Below are positions 1 through 11,796 of a DNA stretch of 64,000 nt, piece after piece; position 1 is the first letter of the stretch; the number at the start of each line of letters is the position of its first letter. The notes beneath the pieces are model-generated. The model worked only from the letters and a program-made list of their open reading frames with translations. It ran no database searches and was not told where the DNA came from. The stretch is from NCBI GenBank assembly GCA_000611775.1, contig KK106981.1, positions 5,520,927-5,584,926 on the forward strand, written 5' to 3'. Origin of the DNA: Umbilicaria muhlenbergii (Eukaryota; Ascomycota; Lecanoromycetes; Umbilicariales; Umbilicariaceae). The translations under genes and the position numbers were made by a program.

Positions 1-280
1 TCAGTCGGTCCCAGAAATGCAATCTGACAACCTTCCCTCTCCAGATGAGCCCTGATCCAAACTCGTAATGGAGATAGCCAAAGAAAGCCCCAGAGCAACT
101 CGAACGCCATACATACATCGAGCACCAAGCACCCAGCGCATCCGAAATGTCCCCCTAGCATCCATCCCATTCCATCCCATCGCTTCCAGTGGAATTGATT
201 TAATCTCCTCCGTCAACTTGCACATCCCATAACCTACGCATTCCACCTCCCCGCGTCCCTCATAACCATAAATCACATAT

Positions 281-2446
281 TCACATAACGGCACACCCCC
301 CACTCCTCGCCCTCCTCCTCCCCCCCCTCGCCAACCCATCCTCCTCATCCGCATGCAAAGCCGCCGCCTCCCTCGCCCTCCTCCTCCTCCTCCTCGCGCC
401 GGCCCCCGTCCCCCCCGCCCCAGCCTCCTCATTCGCAATCATATACTCCGCCCACTTCCTCTCGAGGCGACTGGCGGCGAACAAGTCCCCGCGCAAGACG
501 CGTTTGGTGTGCTCGTCGACGGTGGGCTGATAGCCGTAGAAGCACTTCATGGAGATGATGTCGGTGGGGTAGGTGGGATAGACGGCCGGGGAGGCGGCAG
601 TCGAAGATGAGGGGGGCGGACGGCGGATCTCGGCGTTGCGGGAGAGGACTTCGCGGATGCCGGTCCAGGTGACGTTTTGGCAGTCGTAGACCACCATCCT
701 CAGTCCGACCTTTGGTTTTCCGGATTCGTTGCCCGTGGCTGTGCGGTTGCGTTGGCGGACCTGGGCGGCGGCTTCGGTGAGGACTAGATCGGAGATGCGG
801 GTGTTGTCCATGTCGACGTTTTTGAGTTTGGGGCAGTTCTTGAATACTTGCAGCATTCCGACGTCGCCCAAATTCTCGCAGTAGCTGATGCTGAGGTGTT
901 CCAGGTTAGGAGCACACGGAGATTTGGCGAGGTTTTGAAGAGTAGTGTTCGAAAGCTCGTCAAGCTCCTCTAGATCCAGATGAGTAAGCTGAGGCGTAGA
1001 TTCAAGAATGCCGGATAGGGCATCGTCGGTAAGAGTGTGGCATAGGGAGAGTTGGAGGCCATTGAGATGTGGGACATTATAAGCAAGCGACTGTAGACTC
1101 TTATCGGTGAGGCTCCTGCACCGGCTGAAGTCAAGATGACGGAACTTTCGGGGGGGGACAACGGCTCTATTGGTCAGGGGGTCGACTTCGGGATCATTGC
1201 CCTGAACAAGTGTTTTCAGAGCCTCATCGTCGAAATCGGTGCAGTGCGGGAGTATCAAACTCTCAAGTGTGTTGCGGTTGAAAAGTTCAAGCATAAATGC
1301 TTGGTCATTGAATCCTTTGATTTCGCCAGCTCGGAGGTCCCTAAGCTTTGGGCACGCCTGCACAACCCGTTTCAGCCCATTGGTATCGATATGCTGACAA
1401 CATGACACGTTGAGATGCTCCAATTGCGCACAGGCTTGGGCTATGATTTTCATAGCTGAGTTGTTCAACGTTGATAGCCCCGAGAGATTGATTTGCACCA
1501 GCCTGGGATTTCGAAGCAGAAAGTAGTGGACTGAGCTGCGGTCGATCCGGCATCCCTCGATAGAGAAGTTCACAAGGTTGCGACAAGCATCTGTAATCTT
1601 CTGGCCATCGCTACCCCACTTGCCATTCATCTGTACGCATCCCCGGAGGTTCAGGTCTCTGACAAAGGGCCCTGCAGCTGTCATAATCTTCACCAGTGAT
1701 TCACTCGGGATATCTCGGTAGAACTCTGTAGTATCGAGATTTATCCACAGCTGTCCATCAAAGCACATCTTGTGCCATGACTTCGAGACTGCTGAACATC
1801 TGACAATCTCCTTTGGTCTCAGGAATCTGAAAATTTGCACTTTGATTTCGCTGGGCATTTGGCTCCAGAAATCGAAATTCACTCTCCTCTGACGTGCATT
1901 GACTTTCACGACGGTCTTTGAAAAATAGTCCTCCAGTGTCTCGAGAACCTCAGGGGTAGCTGGCAACTGGGCGCCTCCTGGCCCTTGGCGCAAGTCTGCG
2001 GGCAAGGGCACACTCATGGGTCCCGATCTACCGATGCCAATCTCGGTGTCCAAGACTCGAATTCGGTTTTTGAGATCGAAGCGAAGAGTGTCAGGGCCCG
2101 GTGTACTTGCTGCGGAAGTCGGAGCGGTTGAGAAGCCAGCCGATGACTGGGACGAATAAGAGTTGCCGTGAGCATGAGTGTAGGGTGATGTAGAGGAAGA
2201 TAAAGAGACGCAGGACATGGATCCCTTCGCACCGCCTCGATAGGTTGAGGGAGTGGTTCGCCCCATCTTTGCTAAAGATGGAGAGGAAGATATCCTCTGC
2301 AAGCGCTGTAACAGGCGCCTGCGACCCTTGAGTTTTGCTGGTACCTCCAATGCTGCCGCTCCGGTCCCGTCGGCCATCGGTGTCAAGGGACCTGACGTAT
2401 CTAGTAGGTTGTCTGGCATGTTCTGAGCAGGCGTTGTCTGCTCCAT
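281..2446 (-). CDS. F-box/leucine-rich-repeat protein with C-terminal CaaX box
   Basis: Single-exon gene of 721 residues. The first ~190 residues are Ser/Pro-rich and probably disordered, with a basic patch near 41-52. An F-box follows at about 193-238 (starts FWSQMPSEIKVQIFRFLRPK), then AMN1/FBXL-type leucine-rich repeats with cysteine-containing 'CC' units (for example LEHLNVSCCQHIDTNGL) to about 600. F-box proteins bind Skp1 and LRRs select substrates for SCF ubiquitin ligases. The tail is Arg-rich and ends in CAVM, a good CaaX farnesylation motif, which would anchor the ligase to membranes much as the CaaX of human FBXL2/FBXL20 does (the comparison is mine). The substrate cannot be told. 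Grr1 is less likely because Grr1 does not end in CaaX. The next gene upstream lies 2.3 kb away and is divergent. Confidence 0.9.
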   Translation of the reverse strand: MEQTTPAQNMPDNLLDTSGPLTPMADGTGAAALEVPAKLKGRRRLLQRLQRISSSPSLAKMGRTTPSTYRGGAKGSMSCVSLSSSTSPYTHAHGNSYSSQSSAGFSTAPTSAASTPGPDTLRFDLKNRIRVLDTEIGIGRSGPMSVPLPADLRQGPGGAQLPATPEVLETLEDYFSKTVVKVNARQRRVNFDFWSQMPSEIKVQIFRFLRPKEIVRCSAVSKSWHKMCFDGQLWINLDTTEFYRDIPSESLVKIMTAAGPFVRDLNLRGCVQMNGKWGSDGQKITDACRNLVNFSIEGCRIDRSSVHYFLLRNPRLVQINLSGLSTLNNSAMKIIAQACAQLEHLNVSCCQHIDTNGLKRVVQACPKLRDLRAGEIKGFNDQAFMLELFNRNTLESLILPHCTDFDDEALKTLVQGNDPEVDPLTNRAVVPPRKFRHLDFSRCRSLTDKSLQSLAYNVPHLNGLQLSLCHTLTDDALSGILESTPQLTHLDLEELDELSNTTLQNLAKSPCAPNLEHLSISYCENLGDVGMLQVFKNCPKLKNVDMDNTRISDLVLTEAAAQVRQRNRTATGNESGKPKVGLRMVVYDCQNVTWTGIREVLSRNAEIRRPPPSSSTAASPAVYPTYPTDIISMKCFYGYQPTVDEHTKRVLRGDLFAASRLERKWAEYMIANEEAGAGGTGAGARRRRRRAREAAALHADEEDGLARGGRRRARSGGCAVM

Positions 2447-4762
2447 CGTATCAACGCTGCGTCGACGTTTTCACTCTGGAATAGCGATGGACCTAACAGG
2501 CGCGAGCCGGTGTCCGTTCACCGTCTATTGCGTAACATCCGCCCAATCCGCGGATGTGGCCCAGTCTCCAAAATGGTAGGCGACCCTTGAAACCAAGACC
2601 TCCGACTCCAAGGTTGTTGATGGCCTCCTCAGATGGAGTTGAGTATGATGGGCTGAATGCGGCGATTTGGCTGGTCCGAAGGAATGGGATCTACTGCCAG
2701 GCGGGGAAGTCAGCTCAGCTCAGCTCAGCTCTTTCGTAGACTCGTTGAGCTCATAAGCTGGCGCGCGAAGTTGTAGCGATCGCACATACCAGTTCTTATA
2801 GATATGATATGTGACTGTGACCTTGAATGATCGAGGATGGTAGCGATGTGCACGCGGGCTGCGATCGACTTGCCGTGTGGACCAAATCCGTTGCGCTCTC
2901 AATTCTCCTTATCGGGTTATCGCTATCGATTGTGGAGAACAAAGCAGCCGACGCCCAGGGAGCTTGATGGGCTGCTGCTCCGGTGAAATCGTTGCAGGCA
3001 GATGATCCAAGGGGGCACCCGACAGTATCGCCAGCTGATGGATGATGAACAGAGAGGAAGTACTCTGTCAAATGATGAAGTCCCAGGACGGCAGTCAGAG
3101 AGAGGTGTGCAGAGTGCTGGACTCGTGCTGTAGAGCAGCTGCACTGCCACCGGAGTGGGGTTAGAGCGAGCGAATCGACGCAGGGCCTCGCCCGTCCCCA
3201 GCCCAGCAGCACAGTGAGCAGCCCAGTGAGCAGCCCAGTGAGCAGCCCAGTGAGCAGCCCAGTGAGCAGCCCAGTTAGCCCCTTACCAGCATCGTCTTCG
3301 GGCATTATTCTTATCAAGCTACGAGCGACATTTATATTGGCAGCCTTAGGGATCTGAGTACATCGGACAGGTACAAAAGCGACCAGATGTCCCACATGTC
3401 ATGGTGAAGGAGTATTTGCGCTGTACGCAGCTTTGCGTCTGGCCGGGCGCCAGCTACAGCATCCGAGAGGCTCCCTCCTCTGACCCTTTAAGAATCCTCC
3501 GACTTTGACATACTCCCTTAACGTACTTGCATCGTAAGAGATCGTACAGACGGTGCCTGCAGCCTTCCGGCTTCAGCCGATTCGGTTTGTAGCGTACCTG
3601 ATCCTGAGCTTCACATTGCCAAAGCTGGAGGGTCTTGGAGGTCTTCCCAAATTACCCCGCACCGAGGTCTTGGGAGCGATCAGCCGCGGTGCTCCACCCG
3701 GCGTTACGACGACACCCCCTCACCCCCAAAAGGTGACTGGAAATGCCAAGATAAGCATGCAGGGTCGACTCTGGACACCTGAGCACTGCTTGATCGCAGC
3801 CAAGTCCTTTTCTCGCATTCCGTACGTCTTTCGCGGCTGAAGTGTCCTCTCGTGCAGCAAGAAGACCCAGTCGAGCTGTTTGCCCATTACTTGAGTCCAG
3901 CACGATGCGCCTGTTTCAAAGCCAGAAACACGGTTGGTAGCTTTTTGAGGAGTCGAAGCGTCGGTGACTTCGGTCAAACACGGAAGAGGGAGTTGCAACC
4001 GCAAAGCAAACTTGACAGATGACTGCTGCAACGTGAGGAGTTCAGAAGATCCACCCCCGGGTACTGACGGCTAAAGTCGACTGTTCGAGGTCGAGATCGC
4101 CCTCACATACGCCATAGCAATGGATCCAATGGCAAACTCGGCCTGTGCCACTCACTGACAGCGACGATCTTGCCATCGGCGACGGCGATATGCGGGCGTG
4201 ATCGGTTGCAGAGAGGTCCACCCACACTCAAATCTCACCTGCAGCGTTCGCGCACCCTTTGCCCCCAACATGGAAGAGTATGATGGGCATAGCCGGTCCA
4301 ACCAATTTGTCTTCGTAGCCGTGGTTGCCCTATGCAGGTACAGTGCCATCGAAGCAATACCGCATCGTTGCTGCACTCGTACCAGTGCTAATATCATGCT
4401 TATGACGCGCTAATGCTCTTCCACTGCCGTACCCAATCGCAGAATGCAGGTCATGTTGGTGCTCCAAGATAGAGACGACAAGTGTTGAAATGTCTTTGGG
4501 ATGTCGAGTCTTGTAACAAGTGCTTGTGAGAATGAAGGTGATGACTGATAATGATCGGAGATCACTCATAAGTTCAGGCTCCTCAGGCGAATCGTTGATT
4601 GCTCGGTAAGGCTGATTACGTAAGCGTGCTGTATCAACCAGGGCTTGGCCTCCAATGACGTCCTGGCCACCGACGTCAACACAGTAACTACCTAAGCTCA
4701 CATTTTGACGTAGGCACGGAGGGCATGCCTAACATGATGCCCTTCTTGCTAGGAAGCCGACG
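2447..4762. other. Intergenic 2.3 kb between two divergent genes
   Basis: Only short open frames occur here, with no recognisable domain, conserved start context or spliceable exon. It carries a 5-bp CTCAG run near 2710-2731 and the 12-bp tandem repeat listed separately. It presumably holds the promoters of the F-box gene and the PXA gene. I see no RNA gene. Confidence 0.5.
3211..3282. repeat. 12-bp tandem repeat, five full copies plus a degenerate one
   Basis: The unit CAGTGAGCAGCC (any rotation) is repeated head to tail five times, with a sixth altered copy. On the minus strand it would read as GLLT repeats in a 199-residue open frame, but that frame has no other protein-like feature, so I treat it as a non-coding minisatellite. 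The copies are nearly identical, which suggests it is young or changing in length. Confidence 0.9.
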
Positions 4763-7314
4763 ATGACACAAGCTCCGCTTCGCCCCCCAGCGTACTTGCA
4801 ACCTCGACCCAAAGCTGCTCCCACTTTCAGCAGCACCTCCCTCTCAGCAGTCGCAGCTACCACACCACCTCAACTCTCAAGGTCACCGTCCCAATCGCGT
4901 CAGAGCTCCCCAGCTCGCCGGCCCGCACCTACCGACACGTCCGACAAAGCGACGGCAGCACTTATCCGACGCGTCCTTTGCCCGCGTGCTCATGCAGGCT
5001 CGACCGAACCACGTCCCATTGACGAGCTTCTACCTCCATTGACCAGCAGCAATGAAACGGACCTCCAACTATACGCCATTGTAGCAATTGTGGTGAAAGA
5101 GTTCGTGTATACATGGTATGGAAAGATCACTCCAGATCAGGTCTTCGTGGAGGAGGTGGTGAGATTATTCGCGCATTGCACGAGGGCGTTAGAGGGGAGG
5201 TTGAGGGTTGTGGATTTGGAGAGTCTGGTACTCGATGAGATTCCAGAGCTGCTTGAAAGCCACGTAATTGGTTGGTTGCATTGCCAGCCAGCGCAAGTGG
5301 AGGGATGTCGGTGCTGATGGAGTGGTCCAGCATATCGAGCCAGTCACCATTCTCTCCATCCGCCGCCGTTAACTACAGACCCAAGGGTAGTATACCACAC
5401 ACTCGACCCGCATCCGGCGTTGTCTCCGGTGCCTGACCCAGGTCTAGCACAAACGATCACCGAGCAGAGGAACAATGAGGCTGCATACAGACAACTACTC
5501 GTGCAGGGCGCGTTAGCTGTCCTGTTACCGACCGAAGACCTGGAAAATGCCTGCTTACGGACGCTTGTAGCGGATGTCATAGGGGAGATGATACTTGGCA
5601 ATGGGATTGGCGGTAAGACTTGTGAGGGTTGGATGATCTGGGAAGGTATCACGAACATTGTGGAAAACGCCAAGGCTCGCCTGGAGCGCAAAGCAACTGG
5701 CGGTGAGGTGGAAGCGGATACCAGAAGTCGCCTGGAGAAATTCGGGCTGCTGGAAGAGAAGAGTGATAAAGTGAAGCAACAGAGCCACCGAAGCAGCCGC
5801 TCGATAATAGCTGAGGTTTTCTGGCGGGTTCTTCAGTATGGGTATCTGATGTTCATCGCTCTCCGCTTCATCGTCCTCGGTCTTGTTGCGGCATCGTCTC
5901 AAGCTCCGCGATTCTCGGGCGTGGCGCAAACCAACATGTCACTACCCACCAAATTCTCCGAAACGCAGGTGCACAGACGGCCGACCATCAGCTTCAAGAT
6001 ATTTTCGTTGATCTCGTGCCTCCTCGATCTCTCAAGCCGCATGCCGTGGCTCGCAGGATCATTGTCTCTAATACAATACGAGGTCACGGCCGGGCCAGGG
6101 AAGGTAGGTGACACAGACGGCATTGTTGACAAGTAAGTGTCCCTGATTCCTCATCTTTGGGAATTGTTTGGTTACCATCCCTTGCTGCGTGGTTCCCTCC
6201 TCGCATGAGATTGAGGTCACTTGACCTCGAAGTGTCTGCATGCGAATCGGCATCGGACGTATGAGCAGGCCGGATCCCATTGTTCCACGCCCGCGCCATG
6301 TTATCGTCCGGCATATGCAGCTCTCCCAAAACGAGGCCCGTGGCTGCAATCGCACAAGCGGACGCCATCTGGTGCCGCCCTGAGAGCACGGCAAGCCATT
6401 ACTCGTGCATTGCCTCCTCACACCGCTTCCACACCACACCCTTCGCACGCGAGCCCCAAACTCTATTCTCCGACGTCTTCATTTCCTTGCTATGCCTTTT
6501 TTCTTCACCCTTGTTTTCGAAATTCGCTCGGTTCTGCACTCTGGCCAAAATGTCGCAGAAAGATTGCAGCAATCTGTTGCTGCCCAAAAGCCACGGATTA
6601 AGCGCCCGAATGATCTACGGGATCTACCCTCCTTCCCTCCCTCCCGCAAAATCCGATTCGTTCGCCCGTGGCCTGCTTCATTTATATTGGGTCGTCCCCT
6701 GTTTACGATCGTACCACCCTGCCCCTGCTTAGCCCACTACCGCATAGGACTAGTGCACCGGCTTCCGACTAAGAGTCCAGGCTCACGACAGTCTCTACTC
6801 CGTCCTCTTCCGTCCATTAGACCGTTTTGCGCCTCATCTTTCCCCGACGTCCCATGCTTAATCATATGTTCCGGCAGCAGCTAGGAGCAAGCTGACCATC
6901 TTGCCGCTCAACAGGTTCCTCCACACGCTCATCGCCACACACATCTTGACCCCTTCCCTCTTACCTCCCACCCTGCTCTCCCTCCGCACCTCGCTTTTCC
7001 CTTCCAACGCCCTCGCACCCGCCCGCGCTATCCCCATTCCTAGTCAGCAAGCCGCCATCAGACGCGCCTGCGCTAACTCCATCCTCTCCTTGCTGCCGCC
7101 GGTCGTGGCTCAACGCTACTTCAACACCAAGGATGAGGGTGTGATGGAAAAGGAGGTCGAGCGTGTGTTGGATGTTTTCGGGGATGCGTATTGTAACAAG
7201 CATGTTGTGTACGGCATCGCCGAGCTGTTGCTCGTAAGGCTGATGCCGGAGTTGGCCGAGAAGGGTGTCCGGGAGTTGATGGAAGGTCGGTTGGGCGAGG
7301 GATGGGATTTATAG
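4763..7314 (+). CDS. PXA-domain protein (PX-associated)
   Basis: Three exons: 4763-5270, 5331-6132 and 6915-7314, giving 569 residues with consistent phases. The N-terminus is Pro/Ser-rich. A PXA domain runs from about 60 to 250, seen in the motif LVLDEIPELLESHV, the LHPPP and LDPHPAL segments after the first intron, and the conserved CLRTLVADVIGEMI helix. PXA domains occur in sorting nexins and related endosomal membrane proteins. One hydrophobic helix near 331-352 could be a membrane segment. The last exon (YCNKHVVYGIAELLLVRLMPEL) resembles the conserved C-terminus of fungal stand-alone PXA proteins. The first intron uses a GTTGGT donor and joins as ESHVIAYRAS. The second intron is 782 bp, long for this genome, and has a strong GTAAGT donor. 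If it were not spliced the protein would stop at 6136. Confidence 0.8.
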
Positions 7315-7969
7315 AGCTGAATCTCGTGCACATCCACATGGAAATTTTGGGAGGCAAAACGGAAGCGTGTTCGATAACTGGAGAAGATATCCGTGTGCGA
7401 GGCCGTCACAGCTTTTCTCACTTGCCACAAGAGTAAATACATAGTCCCAAAACCACCACTCCAAAAGAACACCACACCCACTTCCCCATGCCGATCGAAT
7501 AGAACCCTCGTAAATGCTGCACGCGAACAAAACTTGTGTATTGATTTCTCGAGCCGCGAGGCTGGGGTATGTCTTATATGATTGAACGAAGACGAAAGTC
7601 CGAAAGAGAGTTCGTTCCCTGATCTGAATGTCCCCGGTTCTCCTTGCCCCATCCCTGACCCGACTGCCTTACCCCCGGCACCCAAAAAATCCTTGAGAAA
7701 TCCACTGGTCTCGTAGAAAAGAGAAGAAATGCATGGCGGATGCAATGGATCCCGAAAAGTTGGAAGAACAAGACGGAAAAAGACAGGAAACGGAAAAATT
7801 GGTATCGATGTGTAAACGACAGTTTGCCGGAGCCAGAAAATACGAAAGGAAAGAGAAAGATAAAAAAGGCGGAGAACATGGAAACGAAAGGGGAATTGAA
7901 TATGTGAATCGAAGGTGGCAGTATTTTTTTGTAGGAAGAATATACAATCTCACATCCCCTCCCACCCCC
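7315..7969. other. Convergent intergenic region
   Basis: This is a 655-bp gap between the ends of the PXA gene and the CENP-B-type gene. It holds the two 3' UTRs and A-rich stretches near 7780-7940 on the plus strand. No gene is visible. Confidence 0.5.
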
Positions 7970-9769
7970 TCACGTCGAACGCACCCCTCTCCCCCTCCCA
8001 CTCCCCTCCTCCCTCTCCCTCCCCTCCACCACCACCCCCATCGCATGCATCCCCCCCGGCAAGCTCCTCCCCCTAACCTTCAGCTTCTCCATCAGCTTCC
8101 CCATCGTAATATACTCCTGCGGCTCCACCAACCCCCCGGGCGACTGTTTGCAGAATGTCATAAGCAACTCGAGCGCATTACGCGCATCGTCTTGTGTAGG
8201 CGAGGAAATGGGGCTGGACGCGGCGTTGGGGGGAGGAGGCGGGGCCATGTTCGTGGGACTGCTGGTTAAGGAGAGAGAGGTGGGGGCCGGTGGGTGCTGC
8301 AAGGCAGAGTCAAGGCTGCTGAGGTGCGGGTCGGACATTTCTTCGACGGGGGAGTCGAGGGTGGGATTGGCGAGGGGTTGGTGGAGATATTTGGGGGTTT
8401 GGGGGTCGGAAGAGGCAGGCGGGGTGATGTAGGAGGGTTCGACAGCGACCATGGGGAAAGTTTGGCTGCGGCGTCGAGCATTGTTGGGGTCGGAGAGGGA
8501 GGGTAAGCGGGACTGCTGGGAGGGGATGAAAGGGCTGGGTCCGCAGGGGTGGTCGGGTGAGTAGAAGGGCGGCGTGGGACTTGTTGGGCCGTTGGAGAAA
8601 GATGAAGGGGCTGTGTTTTCGGAGAATACGCTGGCGAGTGAGGTGGTGCTTTGCGAGTGGGTATGTCTGTAGCTTGTGAAGTCAAGGTAGCCATCTGGAC
8701 TCTCGGTTTTGGAATTTTCATGGTTCTGGTTCGGAGACAATGGCAAAGGTGAGGCGATTGCACCAGGTGAGATGGGTGAGATACCATTTGGCGTATTGGA
8801 ACCCGATTTTGAGTCCATGTTGAATCCGCTGTCCGAGTCGTTGGCATCAGACGCCTTACGCGGTTTAGCTCCTAGTAGATGATTTTTCTGTTTGAACTTC
8901 TCGAGCCAGCTGGTGCTGTTCACTTTGGCATGGCTGTCGTTACTGCCAACAGTCGTGGCGAAGAAGCGAGCCTTGTCTCGGATGATGCTGTCGTTCAGAG
9001 GCAACCCCTGGCGCTGATGGTTCCTTGCCCAATTCGACAATGCTCGTTCGATGTCTGGAAACTTGCCTTTGGATCTCTTAATAGGCGATCTGCTACCGTC
9101 GTCCGGGAAGAGGTACTTGTCCTTCTGCCGGAGGACTTTCGAGACGGTACTGCATCAGAGATTAACTCAGCATTGTGGATTGACCGCAAATCCTAGGTGC
9201 CTCCGTACCTTCTCTCTACTCCAAACATGGCTATAGTGGTGATAATCAGTATTGTGAATATTTTTGAGTTATAAAGTTGTGCATAGCTTACCGCCGATTT
9301 CGGTCTGCTTCACTGTCGGATTGTCTTCATGATACTGGCACATCCGCCTTCGATCTTGATCCGTGAGAGTTCTCCTCTGGTTGGTCGTGGGCGCGGAGCT
9401 CGACACCAGTGGCGGTGGTAATGGGTGTGCTGAAGTCATGGTTGACAATGGCGCCAGAGGTGGGGGGCCCGGTACGGCGGGTGGAGCACTGTTCGACGGG
9501 TTGGTCAGCTGGCTGGGCCATTGTGGCATGACCAAGGGTTGTAAAGGTTGATGCGCTGAGTATGGCGGTGGTATCGTGCGATTATACGTTGGCTCCAGCG
9601 GAAGATGCGTGGGTGATATAAAACCGTATGAGTTGTACTCATGTATTGGCGACTGGTGAGCCGAATTATAGCCATTTATTTCTACCCATTGGCCGCCCCC
9701 ATAATCCTCATCATGACCGTGATGCTGCCCGTTCTTCATGGCCATTGAGTCCATCGCCAAATCATGCAT
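7970..9769 (-). CDS. CENP-B-type helix-turn-helix DNA-binding protein
   Basis: Three exons on the minus strand: 9769-9292, a 22-nt microexon at 9230-9209, and 9149-7970, giving 559 residues. Introns are 61 and 59 bp and the phases close exactly. Residues ~1-135 are Pro/Gln/His-rich. A psq/Tc5-type HTH (RRTLTDQDRRRMCQYHEDNP...KQTEIG-AMFGVERS-TVSKVLRQKDKYL) follows, then a second CENP-B-type segment (ALSNWARNHQRQGLPLNDS through SWLEKFKQKNHLLG). The rest is a long Ser/Pro-rich, low-complexity tail. Such proteins bind specific DNA and are descended from pogo-type transposases. Here there is no DDE catalytic domain, so it is a host transcription or chromatin factor rather than a transposase. The microexon encodes the middle of the HTH, so skipping it would destroy DNA binding. 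Targets are unknown. Confidence 0.85.
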
Positions 9770-11796
9770 GAACTCGAGTTCAGCGGCGACGTGCGGTCAA
9801 GGTATTTGATGCTTCTAATCGCAGGTACGAGTACCGGAATCGACAGGCGCACGCACCCAGCCGACACCGCTATGTCCGATCCTCCTTCACGGCAACGCCG
9901 CAATGTTCCTGGCTAAGGTGGAGCGCAAGGCGCGCATGCAGCATGGCAGATGACTGTTGCAGCCAATGCGCAGCCGAATTTGATGTGGTACAGCAGCGAC
10001 AGCAGAGCTGGGGAGATCTCGCTCTGCAGCACGGTATTCGAATGAAGAGAGCTCCAGGAAACACCGTTTGATCAATTCGAGAAAGGCGTGCAGAATGTGG
10101 GTAAACAGGGCTCGTAGAGTATGCGGAAAACAGAGACTTGACAAGGGAGGAAACGGAGAGCTTATGCAGAGGTGCGGAGAAAGTATAAGCTATGGCTTTC
10201 GCATGCTTTGGGTGGTGGGCGGGTAAGGTAAGGGTATTGCACTCCCACAGTAGTTAAACCGTCTAAACCGTCGCAAGCCCAGGTAAGGTACGGTACGAAG
10301 CCGGCAAGCCGCCGGGGGGGGTTAATGGCAGTGGCCTGAGTCGTGACGGGCGGGATCAGGGAAGCAAGAGCCTGAGGAGCTAGAAGCTACCCTAGAAAAA
10401 GTCAAAGAGCGCAAGGTGCAAATGGTGCAATTGGTTTCCTGCCCTGTAAGCCGCACAGACGGCGAGGCCTCCGTCGAGCAGGAGCTCGACCTTTTCAGGT
10501 GGCCAGCCTTGGAAGCTGGGGTGGAGAATGGTGGAGGATGGATTTTCCATGGATCCGATTAGCCTGGACGATCATTATTGATCTGATGTCCACCTTCTCA
10601 CCAGTGGCTCAGGCGGCCGCGAATGGGCGGCCGGGTGAATATTTTCCCAATCGCGGTATGCTCTCGTAAATGCGACGGATGGTTGGCTGCTAGCCTCGCG
10701 GTGCTGCACTTGCCGGCTTGTCGAATGAGGGTGCCGGATTGCCCCTCGGCAGTGAGGCCAACGACGTCCCCTGTCCTCGCAGCCAAGTTGGCCAACGAGA
10801 CGATGGCAAGAAACGGATAGTCCACGCGAATTAGTGCTGTCAGAGAACTTCTCTAGTAATAAACGACAGTGTTCCTCCCACCTTCGTTATCGTCTTCGGA
10901 TAATAAAGCGTGGGACCGACGAGACCGTTTCAAGAAGCCTCCAATAATTAATGTTCCGAACACTCGGTGAAGGCAAAGCCACACGCTGATTGACGCTTGA
11001 AATCAGTCCAGATCCCAGAAACAAGCTACCTACTCGCACATCGATAGTCATACGGAACAACGGTGCGAGAAATTGAACGCAACATTTTCCGTGTCATTTG
11101 GTTGGAGACGGACTTTCGCCGACCGGTATTGGTTGCTAAGTCCCTGTATCAATCCCACCACGGAGCTACAAATTGTTGGTTGCTGAGCCGGCTAAGGGCG
11201 GCAACAGGCAACAGACAACGCTCAGTAGTAGGACCGAGCCAGGCCCGGTGATCAAAAGTAGTACAAATCCAACACAAGAGCACGAGACATAGACCTGTCC
11301 AGCCTGCCATCAATCCCGCCCGTCTGAATCGGTGGCTCTCCGTAAGCGCTGTTCAGAGAAGTATCGAATCGAAAGAGCGTGATCTTCATTGCACATCTGA
11401 TTCGCTAACACTCGAGCGATAGTGCTGATTTAAAATCGGACTATTAATTAGAAATTGTGGGACTTTTAATCCATGAATTAATTCGAGTTATCGAAAATCA
11501 AGTATCTTTGTACCGGCATCCTCGGTCTCTTGATGGATGTTGTTCCCGCATTGGCTGGATTGGAAAAGTCCGTTGGCGTCCTGTGCACAGAGCTTGCGAC
11601 CAGTGGCCAGGATTCGAGATTCCCGTGCGGAGTACTTTTGCCTACTCCTGTCATCAATCGAGTTAGGGTTGTCCGTCACTGCCAAGGTCATTGCGACGTC
11701 TCGCAATGAAACCCCAGTGGCGTCGATCGGAAATTGGCATCTCTGACAGGTTGCCCTCGATTACCCTGACTGGATCTTGATCGAGATTGTGCAAGA
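9770..11796. other. Long upstream region, no gene seen
   Basis: About 2 kb between the start of the CENP-B-type gene and the 3' end of the DRG1 gene, both on the minus strand. It has only short frames without protein-like composition. It contains a G-run near 10312-10322 and an AT-richer part near 11400-11480. The size suits a long regulated promoter or 5' UTR of the DNA-binding protein. No RNA gene was recognised. Confidence 0.45.

Noticed and set aside
2796-3395. 199-codon minus-strand frame with GLLT repeats
   Set aside because: The repeat is simply the 12-bp minisatellite. The rest has no protein-like features or good start.
6280-6884. Open frames inside the long PXA intron
   Set aside because: Proline/serine-rich reading of C/T-rich DNA, overlapping in two frames, no domain. 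Kept only as an intron peculiarity.
7970-9769. CENP-B-type gene as an active pogo transposase
   Set aside because: It has the DNA-binding part but no DDE catalytic domain and no terminal repeats, so it is a host gene.
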